DNA of 46,721 bases from Anaerolineae bacterium. Lineage in GTDB: Bacteria > Chloroflexota > Anaerolineae > Anaerolineales > Villigracilaceae. The notes below the pieces were generated by a model. The model saw nothing but the letters and a program-made list of their open reading frames with translations, made no database searches and had not been told where the DNA came from. The translations under genes were made by a program, and so were the position numbers. Where the stretch lies: assembly GCA_022013685.1 (NCBI GenBank), contig JAKLPV010000206.1, positions 1 through 46,721 of the forward strand, given 5' to 3'. This document shows positions 26,116 through 34,314 of this stretch, piece after piece. Within the stretch, counting starts at the first letter, position 1. Every line of letters begins with the position of its first letter.

Positions 26116-26235
26116 ATGAAGCTGAATTTGATCTTTATCATTATGGATTTGCTCACTTTACTGGCGTATCCAGCCGTGCTTGTGTACAACTGGGTACACT
26201 TGTTTTCACCGGCAAAACAGAATGCAACGCCTTAA
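26116..26235 (+). CDS. 39-residue membrane microprotein
   Basis: MKLNLIFIIMDLLTLLAYPA followed by VLVYNWVHLFSPAKQ: one hydrophobic helix with a short polar end. AAGGAG lies 11 bp before the ATG. The NLxFIIMDLLTLLAYP pattern resembles unnamed small membrane proteins I associate with related genomes, but I cannot name a function. Too short for standard gene calling. Confidence 0.6.
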   Translation: MKLNLIFIIMDLLTLLAYPAVLVYNWVHLFSPAKQNATP

Positions 26236-26342
26236 TAACTGGAAGTTTGAAGTGATACACATGGCTCGGCCATGTGCAGCGCCAGAAACATGACCGGCTT
26301 GAAATTTTGATACAAACATAAAGAAAACAAGGAGCAACACCC

Positions 26343-26507
26343 ATGGCAACCGAAAAAGACAAGACAACAAGCAAAACAACCACCAAAAAACCTTCCAAAG
26401 GACAGCGCGTTAACACCCGCAGAATAAAGCAGGCCGCCCGCAATGATGGCGCCGTGTATCGTTCGCCAAACGCACATCGCGCCCCGAAAAAAACCACAGG
26501 GGAATAA
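26343..26507 (+). CDS. Small very basic protein
   Basis: A 54-residue protein with a Lys/Thr-rich start (MATEKDKTTSKTTTKKPSKG) and an Arg-rich second half (QRVNTRRIKQAARNDGAVYR). The calculated charge is strongly positive, so RNA or DNA binding is plausible. AAGGAGCAACACCC precedes the ATG. It lies 21 bp upstream of the RNB nuclease gene, suggesting a shared transcript and possibly an RNA-related role; this is inference. Confidence 0.6.
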   Translation: MATEKDKTTSKTTTKKPSKGQRVNTRRIKQAARNDGAVYRSPNAHRAPKKTTGE

Positions 26508-26528
26508 TCTCCATCGCGGAGCACAACC

Positions 26529-28013
26529 ATGAATGCAAATAACCACAACCATCGCGCCACTTTAAAGGGTATTGCCCGCCGGGCCATGCTCGAACGAGGC
26601 CTGCTCCCTGATTTTTCTGGCGCAGCACTCGCCGAGTTAAAACAGTTGCGGCTTTCTGCGCCCAGCGATGACAGCACAGTTCGAGACAAGTGCAGCCTGC
26701 TCTGGGCTTCCCTCGATAATGATGACTCGCGCGACCTGGATCAGCTTACCTTTGCCGAAGCGCTGCCTGACGGCAGGATCAAAATTCTCGTCGCGATTGC
26801 CGATGTGGACGCGTTCGTAAAGAATGATTCTGAGCTTGATAAACACGCGCGCCACAACACATCCTCGGTCTATACTGCAGCAGAAATATTCCCCATGCTG
26901 CCGGAAGAAATTTCCACCGATATTACATCCCTCAATTTCGACCAAGATCGCCTTGCCATCATCGTTGAAATGGTGGTGGACGAGCGCGGCGCGCTGAATG
27001 ATTGGAAAATCTACCGGGCCAGGGTGCGCAATCACGCCAAACTGGCCTATAACAGCGTTGCCGCCTGGTTGGACAAAAAAGGCGGCATGCCCGAAGAGAT
27101 GGCCAACGTGCCAGGGTTGGCCGAGAATTTACTATTGCAAGACCAGGCAGCCCAAAGGCTGAAAAAATTACGGCACATTAACGGGGCACTAAGCCTTGAA
27201 ACCATCGAGGCCAAACTGGTCTTTGATGGCGATCAACTCTATTCCCTCGATGCAGATGAAAAAAATAGCGCAAAGCAGATCATTGAAGATTTCATGATCG
27301 CGGCCAACGGCGTCACAGCCCGCTTTCTCTCTGCCCGCGGCTTTCCATCAATCCGGCGCGTGGTGCGCACCCCCAAAAGATGGGAGCGGATCGTTGAGCT
27401 TGCCAGGGGCAACAATTACACACTTCCGGTCGAGCCAGATTCAAAAGCGCTGGACGATTTTCTCATCCGGCAAAAATCCGCCAATCCGCTGCGTTTTCCC
27501 GATCTTTCGCTGGCGGTGGTCAAGCTTTTGGGCGCCGGTGAATATGTCGCGGAGATTCCGGGCGAAGATTCTCCGGGCCACTTCGGCCTGGCAGTGAAAG
27601 ACTATGCGCACTCCACTGCCCCCAACCGCCGCTACCCTGATCTGCTGACTCAACGATTGCTGAAAGCTGCCCTAGAGGGAAAACCCGCTCCGTACAACAA
27701 AGATGAACTGAGTGAGTTGGCGGCTCATTGCACAAAAACTGAAGATGCGGTAAACAAAGTCGAACGCCAGGTGGAAAAGTCGGCTGCCGCCCTGCTGCTT
27801 GAATCCAGAATTGGCGAAAAGTTCGATGCAATCGTCACCGGCGCTTCAGAAAAAGGCACCTGGGTCCGGCTTCTGAGCGTGCCCGTTGAAGGTAAGGTTA
27901 TTCAGGGATTCGATGGAATGGACGTTGGCGAACAAGTACGCGTACAATTAATAGACACTAATCTCGAACGTGGATTTATCGATTTCAAGAAAACCAGTGT
28001 ATCCAACCCTTGA
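26529..28013 (+). CDS. RNB-domain exoribonuclease (RNase II/R family)
   Basis: A 494-residue 3'-5' exoribonuclease. The catalytic RNB domain spans about 45-375, with the metal-binding aspartates in SLDNDDSRDLDQLTFAEAL, then ILVAIADVDAFV, SVYTAAEIFPMLPEEIS and HFGLAVKDYAHSTAPNRRYPDLLTQ (split here for length: the last part holds the conserved Tyr-x-His and RRY-D residues). A short S1-like region ends the protein (about 430-485). No N-terminal cold-shock domains are present, so it is shorter than E. coli RNase II or R and closer to compact bacterial RNB enzymes. It would degrade structured or unstructured RNA in the cytoplasm. It follows the small basic gene by 21 bp. Confidence 0.9.
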   Translation: MNANNHNHRATLKGIARRAMLERGLLPDFSGAALAELKQLRLSAPSDDSTVRDKCSLLWASLDNDDSRDLDQLTFAEALPDGRIKILVAIADVDAFVKNDSELDKHARHNTSSVYTAAEIFPMLPEEISTDITSLNFDQDRLAIIVEMVVDERGALNDWKIYRARVRNHAKLAYNSVAAWLDKKGGMPEEMANVPGLAENLLLQDQAAQRLKKLRHINGALSLETIEAKLVFDGDQLYSLDADEKNSAKQIIEDFMIAANGVTARFLSARGFPSIRRVVRTPKRWERIVELARGNNYTLPVEPDSKALDDFLIRQKSANPLRFPDLSLAVVKLLGAGEYVAEIPGEDSPGHFGLAVKDYAHSTAPNRRYPDLLTQRLLKAALEGKPAPYNKDELSELAAHCTKTEDAVNKVERQVEKSAAALLLESRIGEKFDAIVTGASEKGTWVRLLSVPVEGKVIQGFDGMDVGEQVRVQLIDTNLERGFIDFKKTSVSNP

Positions 28014-28106
28014 TACTGAAACTCACACATTCCTATTCGAACAGGCAAGCTTTGACCTTATTTTTGCGCAAACTGTATTCATCAGATAACGGTTGAACAC
28101 TACGGG

Positions 28107-29165
28107 TTACATAAGCCAGATACGTTTGGCATATTCATCGGGAGACAATCCCGGAATAGGTAAGCCCTGATGCGGCCGGTCGTTGTACTCTGATAAAAAC
28201 TGCTGCAGGAATTCCAGTAATTCTTGGTCCGATTCCCAGGCTTTGTCAGCCAGCCACTCCTTAAGCGTTCGGACAAAACGCTCTGCGATCCCGTTTGATT
28301 GGGGCCGGTGGCGCGCAATGACCACATGCACAAATTCGGCATCTTTGGCCAACTGCTTAAATACATCCGCTGTAAAGTGGATGCCACGATCGGAAATACC
28401 CAAGTTCGGGCACGATGTCAGGAACTGCAAATTGGCTGGCAATAAGCCTCGCAAAGCCGCGACAACCATCTCGGCCGTAACATGCGAGCCAGCTATGAAA
28501 AGTGGCAGGCCCAAACACTGCCGCGTACAGTTATCGGTAATCATCAGAATGGCGATCCAGGCCGTGACAATTGGGAGCAAGGTCATCTGTTCTCGCAAAT
28601 TTATTCGGTTCAATCGCCATTGTGCGTCTTCCTGTTGGCGCAGTACCGATTGCTGACGCTGTTGTTTTCGCAGGCTTTTCCGCTGTTGTTCTTGGGCCTT
28701 GCGCGAACCCCAGACGGCACGCTGTTTCGGTTGCGGGAGCGCCTCACCAGACGGTTTTTCGCAGCGCTGCTGGTGCCAAGTTACTTGCCAAGCCGCATCT
28801 TCCAACTCGCGGCTTTTGCGGGTGTTACGTCGTTCGGTGCGTAATTGGGCTTCTTCCAAGCGTAATTGCTGGATTTGGCCTCGTTGAGACGGGTTTTCAA
28901 CTGCCGCCGCCTTGATTCTTGGACCCGAAAGCGGTTGAGAGGCTTTTACAAAGGCCTGGACGGCTTCGGTGTAATCCAGTTCCAGATTTGCAAATACCTT
29001 GCCGGGATAGTCCGGCTCCTGACCGGGTTCTTGTAATCGTTCAACGACCAGGTGGCCGGACGAGCCGCTGACAGCTGGTAATTTGACATCGACCCGATGA
29101 CTGACGGGAACAAAACATAGGTCAACATTGAGCGCTTGGCCGGGCAGATCCGCTGTTCGGCTCAT
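28107..29165 (-). CDS. Transposase ORF2, rve/DDE integrase core
   Basis: A 352-residue reading frame with an rve-type catalytic core. Candidate catalytic residues are the Asp in LNVDLCFVP near the N-terminus (or the Asp in MITDNCTRQ), the Asp in ISDRGIHFTADVF and the Glu in NGIAERFVRTLKEW. Between the first and second there is an unusual insertion of more than 100 residues, rich in Arg, Gln and Glu (coiled-coil-prone). The C-terminus PHQGLPIPGLSPDEYAKRIW is typical of integrase-like transposases. The frame upstream of its ATG continues as SGFDP, which suggests it is normally made as a fusion to ORF1 by frameshifting. Confidence 0.8.
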   Translation of the reverse strand: MSRTADLPGQALNVDLCFVPVSHRVDVKLPAVSGSSGHLVVERLQEPGQEPDYPGKVFANLELDYTEAVQAFVKASQPLSGPRIKAAAVENPSQRGQIQQLRLEEAQLRTERRNTRKSRELEDAAWQVTWHQQRCEKPSGEALPQPKQRAVWGSRKAQEQQRKSLRKQQRQQSVLRQQEDAQWRLNRINLREQMTLLPIVTAWIAILMITDNCTRQCLGLPLFIAGSHVTAEMVVAALRGLLPANLQFLTSCPNLGISDRGIHFTADVFKQLAKDAEFVHVVIARHRPQSNGIAERFVRTLKEWLADKAWESDQELLEFLQQFLSEYNDRPHQGLPIPGLSPDEYAKRIWLM

Positions 29166-29169
29166 CGGA

Positions 29170-29583
29170 TCAAAGCCGCTTTTTTTTTACTCTGTTTTCA
29201 TCCGGCTTCCACATTCCAGCATCTTCCAAAACTCGCCGCACGGTGTTTGGGCTGAGCAGTGGAACCCAGTTGTTGGCTTTGGCTATTTCATGGCTCAGGC
29301 GATGTTTGCCCCAGTCAGCGTGTTGGCCATGCAGCTCCAAGACTTTGGCTTCGACCTCCACCGCGACACAACCGGTTCCCTTCGGTACGCCAGTCTTCTT
29401 ATAGGTTTCCAAACCAGCATACCCGGCTTTGTCGAACCGAGGCTTCCAATAATAAAAAGTGGCACGCCCAACGTGCGCTTTTTGGCAGGCCATTGTAACA
29501 TTATCGGTCTGTTCCCAAGTTTCAAAGAGCAATTTCCGCTGTTGCGGTGTGGTCGGTGGAAAGTAGACACGCTTAGCTTTCAT
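29170..29583 (-). CDS. Transposase ORF1, helix-turn-helix DNA-binding part
   Basis: A 137-residue protein with a helix-turn-helix of IS481/IS630-like type (QQRKLLFETWEQTDNVTMAC, then VGRATFYYWKPRF) and a second helical segment (HRLSHEIAKANNWVPLLSPN). It ends VKKKRL at a run of nine A bases (29174-29182 region, - strand). A one-base deletion or +1 slip there joins it directly to ORF2 (KKSGFDPMSRT). This could be programmed slippage or an inactivating mutation. Confidence 0.78.
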   Translation of the reverse strand: MKAKRVYFPPTTPQQRKLLFETWEQTDNVTMACQKAHVGRATFYYWKPRFDKAGYAGLETYKKTGVPKGTGCVAVEVEAKVLELHGQHADWGKHRLSHEIAKANNWVPLLSPNTVRRVLEDAGMWKPDENRVKKKRL

Positions 29584-29700
29584 ACCTATATAGTACTCTA
29601 TTGTTTAAGCCTTTTCTGATGAATACATATTTTCGTAGCAAGGTTCGTTTTTTACACTTTTATGCCGTTTTTTATGATTCGGCCATTGATTGCACAACCG

Positions 29701-30082
29701 TTACGTTAACTTCCAGAAATCAGCATATTTGTTTCGATATTTTATACCCAATTTCATTGCAATCAACTGCCAGGCTTCGCGCAACCAGGATGCAAGTTCT
29801 TCATCATCAATATTTTCAAGCTCGATGCCCACCCAACCGCGCACACCAACATAAGGCGGATGATAGAACTTCTCAGGCGACGATTCTATCAAATGAGATT
29901 GTAAGCCAGGGGAAACAGGGATCCAGACAGCAATATGGCTGTCGTTGTGGTTGTTTGAGAACATCGCAAACACCTTTTTACCAACGAAAAAGGTGGGTTC
30001 ACCATGCGAGGGCTTTTCGCTGCTCTCAGGCAGGGCCAGGCAAAGACAGCGGACGCGCTGGATATGGACCCAAGTCGGTCAT
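29701..30082 (-). pseudogene. MmcQ/YjbR-family protein gene with one-base frameshift
   Basis: The C-terminal part is an excellent match to the MmcQ/YjbR DNA-binding-like family: [49 protein letters not shown] and a final [10 protein letters not shown]. Its frame has no start codon before an upstream TGA. The natural ATG at 30082 (MTDLGPY) is in another frame; removing one C at the CC of 30060-30061 joins MTDLGPY to [12 protein letters not shown]. The gene is therefore either frameshifted or carries a sequencing error near 30061. An uninterrupted reading of the C-terminal part alone would begin at 29973. Family members are small single-domain proteins of unclear function. Confidence 0.75.
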
Positions 30083-30090
30083 GGGTACGC

Positions 30091-30591
30091 TCAAGAACGG
30101 GTCAAAAAGGCCAATTCAGTCTGGTACTTTTTCGTGTCGGGTTCAAAGTCCGGGTCGGTCAGGTAGAACTCGGTGCGCCCGTTCCACCACTCGAGGCCAT
30201 CTTTTTGGGAGACACTCCAAGCAATGTTATTCGCTTGAGCCCATTCGAGCAGGGCGACGGTTGCCTTGAAGACACCTTTTCCTTTGTAGGGGCCAGTATA
30301 CAAAAGTGTAGCGTAGCGACCTGCAGGGAGTGCATCCACGCTGACGCGGTCATCGCCAGGGATGGGTTGGTCGATGGTAAAACCAACATCCATATCCAGC
30401 TTTTTGGACATATCTGTGGTCAGATAGCGGATAATCGACGGGCCAGAGGGAGTGACGCCTTTGTCTTTGAGCCAGGCAAAAACTTCATCCCACAGTGGCA
30501 CCAGATACTTGCCAAAAGGAATCGGGACGGCGGTGCGAATGGCGGCGTAATATTGCATGGGGCGCTGCTCGAGTTTGGGTTTGGATAACAT
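30091..30591 (-). CDS. GyrI-like domain protein
   Basis: A 166-residue protein with a GyrI-like small-molecule-binding fold: RPMQYYAAIRTAVPIPFGK, VFAWLKDKGVTPSGPSIIRY, MDVGFTIDQPIPGDDRVSV and PAGRYATLLYTGPYKG. Related domains bind ligands in MerR/AraC regulators or inhibit DNA gyrase; standalone forms may bind cyclopropane-like toxic compounds. GAGGAGCAG gives best spacing to the second of two adjacent ATGs (30591). No DNA-binding domain is attached. It ends 8 bp before the YjbR start. Confidence 0.85.
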   Translation of the reverse strand: MLSKPKLEQRPMQYYAAIRTAVPIPFGKYLVPLWDEVFAWLKDKGVTPSGPSIIRYLTTDMSKKLDMDVGFTIDQPIPGDDRVSVDALPAGRYATLLYTGPYKGKGVFKATVALLEWAQANNIAWSVSQKDGLEWWNGRTEFYLTDPDFEPDTKKYQTELAFLTRS

Positions 30592-30646
30592 CATCTGCTC
30601 CTCTATTTGGTATTCCAAAAAGCGGCATATTTCTTTTGGCGATCTC

Positions 30647-30917
30647 TCAGTTGGCAAAACGCCGGACATTGCGCATCTGTGCTTTAGCCGCCTCGATTTC
30701 ACGATTTTTTCGATGGAGCACTGGTTTCGAGGTTGTGGAGCAGCGTGGCGGAGATACCGGCGATGGCGTCCACGGCTGCCTGGAAAGCCGCCTCGTTGAT
30801 CTGTGAAGGTTTGTTAACGCTGCTGATTTTGCGCACATATTGCAGGGCAGCAGCGCGAATCTCTACATCCGTAGCGGGCGGTTCAAAATTGAACAAGGGT
30901 TTGATATTTCGGCACAT
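30647..30917 (-). pseudogene. DUF2277 gene with one-base frameshift in an A6 run
   Basis: DUF2277 proteins are about 85-90 residues and begin MCRNIKxLFNFEPPAT; here MCRNIKPLFNFEPPATDVEI through NLETSAPS is intact. At the A6 run (30705-30710, - strand) the frame shifts and ends at once (KKS stop). In the neighbouring frame the family C-terminus continues as NREIEAAKAQMRNVRRFAN to a stop at 30647. One A fewer would restore an 89-residue protein. The function of DUF2277 is unknown. CAGGAAAAGAAAA precedes the ATG. Confidence 0.8.
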
Positions 30918-30993
30918 TTTTCTTTTCCTGCGACAGGATCGACTTTAGCCCCAGCAAACTTATTAAACGATTCTCACCCGTTAAGTGTCCAAA

Positions 30994-31282
30994 TTACGAG
31001 TCTCGCTGTTTTATACCGTCCAGCCTGAGTGTGTCCGATGCGTCACTGTGTACGCTACCGCTTTCCACGTGCTTATCACCAATCCCGGCCCCATTTTTGA
31101 TAATGTGAACAATGGCCATGGCGTGGCCGCGCCCCAAACCATAATCATCCTTGAGCCACTGTACGATGGCTCCGGCCTTGGTTCCCGGTGTCGAGGCCCT
31201 TCTCTTTGGCCATTGCAATGAACTCATTCGGCGTTTTGCCGGTCTTTTCCTCAATATTATCGAGGTATGCTTGAAATGACAT
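30994..31282 (-). pseudogene. DUF4287 gene with one-base frameshift at a GGG run
   Basis: From the ATG at 31282, with CAGGAGAAAACAC upstream, the product reads MSFQAYLDNIEEKTGKTPNE then FIAMAKEKGLDTG, as in DUF4287. After GGG (31184-31186) the frame becomes NQGRSHRTVAQG and stops. In the next frame the family continues: TKAGAIVQWLKDDYGLGRGH, AMAIVHIIKNGAGIGDKHVE and TLRLDG. Removing one G restores a single reading frame of about 95 residues. Function unknown. Confidence 0.8.
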
Positions 31283-31314
31283 GTGTTTTCTCCTGTGGGT
31301 AAAGAAGATGTTCC

Positions 31315-31749
31315 TTAGCTCACCGCTTTTTTCACAAGCGCGGCAATCTTTTCATCTTCGGCGGCGGTCAGTTCCTTCAGCGCAAAGGAGGTCGGCCACA
31401 TTACGCCTTCATCAAGATTCGCTGTATCGTTAAAACCGAGCGTGGCATACCTTGCGCCAAACTTCTGTGCGCTCTGGAAAAAGCAGACCACCTTACCATC
31501 CTTGTTGGCGTATGCAGGCATCCCGTACCAGGTTTTTGGCGCAAGAATTGGCGCATTGGCCTGGATGATTTCGTGCAACCGCGTAGCCATGCCGCGATCC
31601 GGCCCCTGCATCGCGGCGATCGCTGCCAGCAGGGCTTTTTCCCCTTCGGCCCTGTCCTTGTTCATGCGCGCTTCGGCTTTTAACTCTTTGGCGCGCTCCT
31701 TCATCGCAGCTTTTTCATCTTCTGTAAACGTGTCCTGCTTGGGGCTCAT
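31315..31749 (-). CDS. DUF1801 (YdhG-like) protein
   Basis: A 144-residue protein. The N-terminal 45 residues are charged and helical ([20 protein letters not shown]); the rest is a DUF1801 domain: [40 protein letters not shown] and [20 protein letters not shown]1801 proteins include YdhG, proposed in Bacillus as an intracellular iron chaperone; the role here is unknown. GAAGGAGATTTCT precedes the ATG. It is intact, unlike its downstream neighbour. Confidence 0.87.
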   Translation of the reverse strand: MSPKQDTFTEDEKAAMKERAKELKAEARMNKDRAEGEKALLAAIAAMQGPDRGMATRLHEIIQANAPILAPKTWYGMPAYANKDGKVVCFFQSAQKFGARYATLGFNDTANLDEGVMWPTSFALKELTAAEDEKIAALVKKAVS

Positions 31750-31761
31750 AGAAATCTCCTT

Positions 31762-31968
31762 CTACTTTTTTTCTTGAAAGGACAGCCCTTTGACCGCCAA
31801 CGCTTCGCGGAGCGTTTTCAGCGCCCTGGGGCCAATCCCGTGCAATTGGCGGATTTCAGACTCACCGTAGCCGGTCAACTGCGCAAGGCGCGTGATCCCA
31901 GCCCCAGCCAGGGCGCGCAGGGCAGGCTGGCTCAGTTTTGGCAAGCCACTTTCCGGTTGATTGTTCAT
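31762..31968 (-). CDS. Small helix-hairpin-helix protein
   Basis: A 68-residue protein with an HhH-like or RNA-polymerase alpha C-terminal-domain-like helical core: LSQPALRALAGAGITRLAQL, then ESEIRQLHGIGPRALKTLRE. The HGIGP turn is the typical DNA-backbone contact of HhH motifs. Nonspecific DNA binding is therefore likely. It lies 9 bp after the ThiS-like gene and 12 bp before the DUF1801 gene, so they probably share a transcript. Confidence 0.82.
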   Translation of the reverse strand: MNNQPESGLPKLSQPALRALAGAGITRLAQLTGYGESEIRQLHGIGPRALKTLREALAVKGLSFQEKK

Positions 31969-31977
31969 AAAAGACTC

Positions 31978-32274
31978 CTATCCACCAGCCATTGCGCCGA
32001 CAATCATGAATTTTTCCACGCCGCTGGCAATTGGGTCGGGCAACGGCGCATCCGGGGATTCGAGCGACAGGTCCTGCCCGCAGGCGAAAAAACGGACGAA
32101 AGCGCGGCGCTCAAGGGTGACATGATCGCGGATTGTGCCGCGCAGCACCGGGTAGCGGGCTTCCAGCGCACCCAAAATCGAACGCTGAGTAACCTGGCCT
32201 TCGATCTGGAGCGCGATTTCGCCGTTGACATTGGCCAACTGGCGCAGGTGATGCGGAAGCGTGACACGGATCAT
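31978..32274 (-). CDS. MoaD/ThiS-family ubiquitin-like protein
   Basis: A 98-residue beta-grasp protein ending in a Gly-Gly terminus (MIVGAMAGG), as required for activation by an E1-like enzyme in sulphur transfer. The start [20 protein letters not shown] and the ARYPVL segment fit the family. No moeB/thiF-like partner is nearby. Its start overlaps the stop of the BNR-repeat gene as ATGA, so the two are translationally coupled. It could be a sulphur carrier or a protein modifier; the neighbour is the best clue. Confidence 0.85.
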   Translation of the reverse strand: MIRVTLPHHLRQLANVNGEIALQIEGQVTQRSILGALEARYPVLRGTIRDHVTLERRAFVRFFACGQDLSLESPDAPLPDPIASGVEKFMIVGAMAGG

Positions 32275-33386
32275 GGCAGCGTTTGCACCTCGACAGACAA
32301 AACGGCTGGCAGATCACGGACGATGGGTGCCCAACTGTCGCCAGAATCAGCGGAGGCATAAACCTGTCCGCCGGTGGTGCCAAAGTAGATGCCGCACGAA
32401 TCGAGTGTATCCACGGCCAGGGCGCTGCGCAGCACGTTGACGTAGCAGTCGCTCTGCGGCAAGCCATTGGTCAGCGCTTCCCATTCGTCTCCGCCGCTGC
32501 GGCTGCGATAAACGCGCAGTTTGCCATCGGGCGGATAGTGTTCCGAGTCGCTTTTGATCGGAACAACATAGATGGTTTCCGGTTCATGAGAATGGACAGC
32601 AATCGGAAAGCCGAAATCCGTCGGCAGGTTGCCGCTGACTTCGCGCCACAAACCGCCGGCGTCGTCGCTGCGCATCACATCCCAATGTTTTTGCATGAAC
32701 AAAACGCCGGGGCGGGATGGATGCATGGCGAGGTTATGAACGCAATGACCGACATCGGCATCCGGGTCGGGCAGTTCGTAATCAGATCTCAGGCCGCGAT
32801 TGATCGGCAGCCAGGTTTGGCCGCCATCGTCGGTGCGAAAAGCGCCCGCCGCCGAGATGGCGACAAAGAGACGGTCAACGTTCGCGGGGTCAAGCAGGAT
32901 GGTGTGCAGGCACATCCCACCCGCCCCGGGCTGCCACATGTGTCCTTTGGCGGCGCGCAGGCCGGGGAGTTCCTGCCACGAGTGGCCGCCGTCTGTTGAC
33001 TTGAAAAGGGCCGCATCCTCGACACCCGCGTAGACTGTATCCGGGTCGCTGAGTGAAGGTTGCAGGTTCCAGACGCGGGTAAATCCCCAGGGGTGTTGGG
33101 TGCCATCGTACCACTGATGTGTGCCGGTTTCGCCCTCGTAGGCGAATTTGTTGTCGACCGGGTTCCAGGTCTGGCCGCCGTCATCCGAACGCTGGATCAA
33201 CTGCCCAAACCAGCCGGTAGACTGCGAAGCATACAACCGGTTGGGGTCGGCGGGTGAGCCGTTGATATGATAAATTTCCCAGCCCGCAAAGTGCGGGCCG
33301 CTGACGCTCCAATCTTTGCGTTTGGCGTCAGATGTCAGGATAAATGCGCCTTTGCGCGTTCCAACCAATACACGGACACTGCTCAT
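32271..33386 (-). CDS. BNR/Asp-box repeat beta-propeller protein
   Basis: A 371-residue beta-propeller of the sialidase-like/VPS10-like class with several Asp-box motifs: [48 protein letters not shown], and [12 protein letters not shown]. There is no signal peptide, so a cytoplasmic location is expected. This argues against a secreted sialidase, and the usual catalytic sialidase residues cannot be confirmed. The stop overlaps the MoaD/ThiS-like start. Such propeller plus MoaD-like pairs occur elsewhere to my knowledge, but their function is undefined. Confidence 0.85.
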   Translation of the reverse strand: MSSVRVLVGTRKGAFILTSDAKRKDWSVSGPHFAGWEIYHINGSPADPNRLYASQSTGWFGQLIQRSDDGGQTWNPVDNKFAYEGETGTHQWYDGTQHPWGFTRVWNLQPSLSDPDTVYAGVEDAALFKSTDGGHSWQELPGLRAAKGHMWQPGAGGMCLHTILLDPANVDRLFVAISAAGAFRTDDGGQTWLPINRGLRSDYELPDPDADVGHCVHNLAMHPSRPGVLFMQKHWDVMRSDDAGGLWREVSGNLPTDFGFPIAVHSHEPETIYVVPIKSDSEHYPPDGKLRVYRSRSGGDEWEALTNGLPQSDCYVNVLRSALAVDTLDSCGIYFGTTGGQVYASADSGDSWAPIVRDLPAVLSVEVQTLP

Positions 33387-33390
33387 GAGA

Positions 33391-33867
33391 CTAACCTCCT
33401 TCGTAGGCTTTCTGCAACTCTGCGATATCGAGCTTGCGCATTTGGAGCATGGCCTGTATCACCCGCTGCGCTTTGACCGGGTCGGAGTCGCTCGCCAGTT
33501 TGCCCAGCGCGGTGGGGACGATTTGCCACGACAGGCCATATTTGTCCTTGAGCCAGCCACACATGCTTTCCTCACCGCCATCGGCAGTCAGTTCTTCCCA
33601 CAGCCGGTCAACTTCGGCCTGGCTTTCGCAGTTGACCACCAAAGAAATGGCCTCGTTGAATTTGAACTGCGGTCCGCCGTTGAGGGCGATGAATTCCTGC
33701 CCCGCGAGTTGGAAGTTGATGACCATGACCTCGCCAGCCGGACCAGGGCCAGTCTCACCGTAGCGGCTGACTTCAAGGACTTTAGCGTCTTGGAACAGGG
33801 ATGTATAAAAATTGACCGCTTCTTCAGCCTGATCATCGAACCACAAAAAGGTGGTAATTTTTTGCAT
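33391..33867 (-). CDS. VOC-superfamily protein (PhnB-like)
   Basis: A 158-residue protein of the vicinal oxygen chelate fold, PhnB/3-demethylubiquinone methyltransferase-like subgroup. Recognisable parts are [40 protein letters not shown] and [17 protein letters not shown]. The subgroup is often annotated as a glyoxalase- or bleomycin-resistance-like protein, but enzyme activity is usually unproven. It is the first gene of the - strand accessory cluster; the next gene begins 5 bp after its stop. The upstream region to 33987 should hold the cluster promoter; I see no confident site there. Confidence 0.9.
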   Translation of the reverse strand: MQKITTFLWFDDQAEEAVNFYTSLFQDAKVLEVSRYGETGPGPAGEVMVINFQLAGQEFIALNGGPQFKFNEAISLVVNCESQAEVDRLWEELTADGGEESMCGWLKDKYGLSWQIVPTALGKLASDSDPVKAQRVIQAMLQMRKLDIAELQKAYEGG

Positions 33868-33987
33868 TTTTTGTGCTCCTTGGGATGGGTAAAGTGCCGA
33901 TAAGATACAACTATTCTAGAACATTTATTCTGCGAAGTCAATAGGATATTTTTAGTCCGATTTTACTTGCTAAATAAAAAACACAGC

Positions 33988-34314
33988 CTAAACCGGCAAA
34001 AACCAGCCCAGGCCAAAACTCGCCAGGTTCATCCCCAGGCTGAGCAGGAGCGCTTCGGGCCAGGAAAGCCGGTTGGACGGGACAAAATATAAAATCGCGC
34101 CTTCGAGCAGCCAGATGGCGGCTTCAGCCAGGAACAACACCGGCAGGTAATGCCTGTAGAACAGGTTTAGCACCAGCCACAGCAGGGATTGGGTGAGCAG
34201 GTTGGCGAAGCTGGCAATCAGGAAGATGCTCTTAAACGGTTTTCGCCGCCAGTGGCAAAAACCGGCGACGAAAAAAGATTCAAGTACGAGAGTCAGGAAA
34301 AGGGTAAGAATCAC
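33988..34314 (-). CDS. Small polytopic membrane protein, unknown
   Basis: A 108-residue protein with about three to four hydrophobic segments (ILTLFLTLVLESFFVAGF, SLLWLVLNLFYRHYLPVLFL, AIWLLEGAILYFV, LLLSLGMNLASFGLGWFL). I do not recognise it. I start it at the GTG (34314) that overlaps the upstream stop as GTGA; a longer frame from 34389 would overlap the upstream gene by 79 bp and adds a non-family-like polar stretch. Translational coupling suggests it works with the next gene upstream. Confidence 0.6.
   Translation of the reverse strand: MILTLFLTLVLESFFVAGFCHWRRKPFKSIFLIASFANLLTQSLLWLVLNLFYRHYLPVLFLAEAAIWLLEGAILYFVPSNRLSWPEALLLSLGMNLASFGLGWFLPV

Larger units (their letters stand above)
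28074..29627 (-). mobile_element. Insertion sequence (IS481-like, DDE/rve transposase), about 1554 bp
   Basis: Both ends carry imperfect terminal inverted repeats. The left end at 28074 reads TGTATTCATCAGATAACGG; the right end, complementary strand from 29627, reads TGTATTCATCAGAAAAGGC. The first 13 bases are identical and about 22 of 28 match overall. Inside are a helix-turn-helix ORF and an rve-type transposase ORF. No clear target duplication is seen at the flanks. It separates the RNB nuclease from the - strand accessory cluster. Confidence 0.85.

Noticed and set aside
26153..26689. 178-residue - strand frame over the small basic gene
   Set aside because: Opposes two genes with good ribosome-binding sites and has no recognisable domain.
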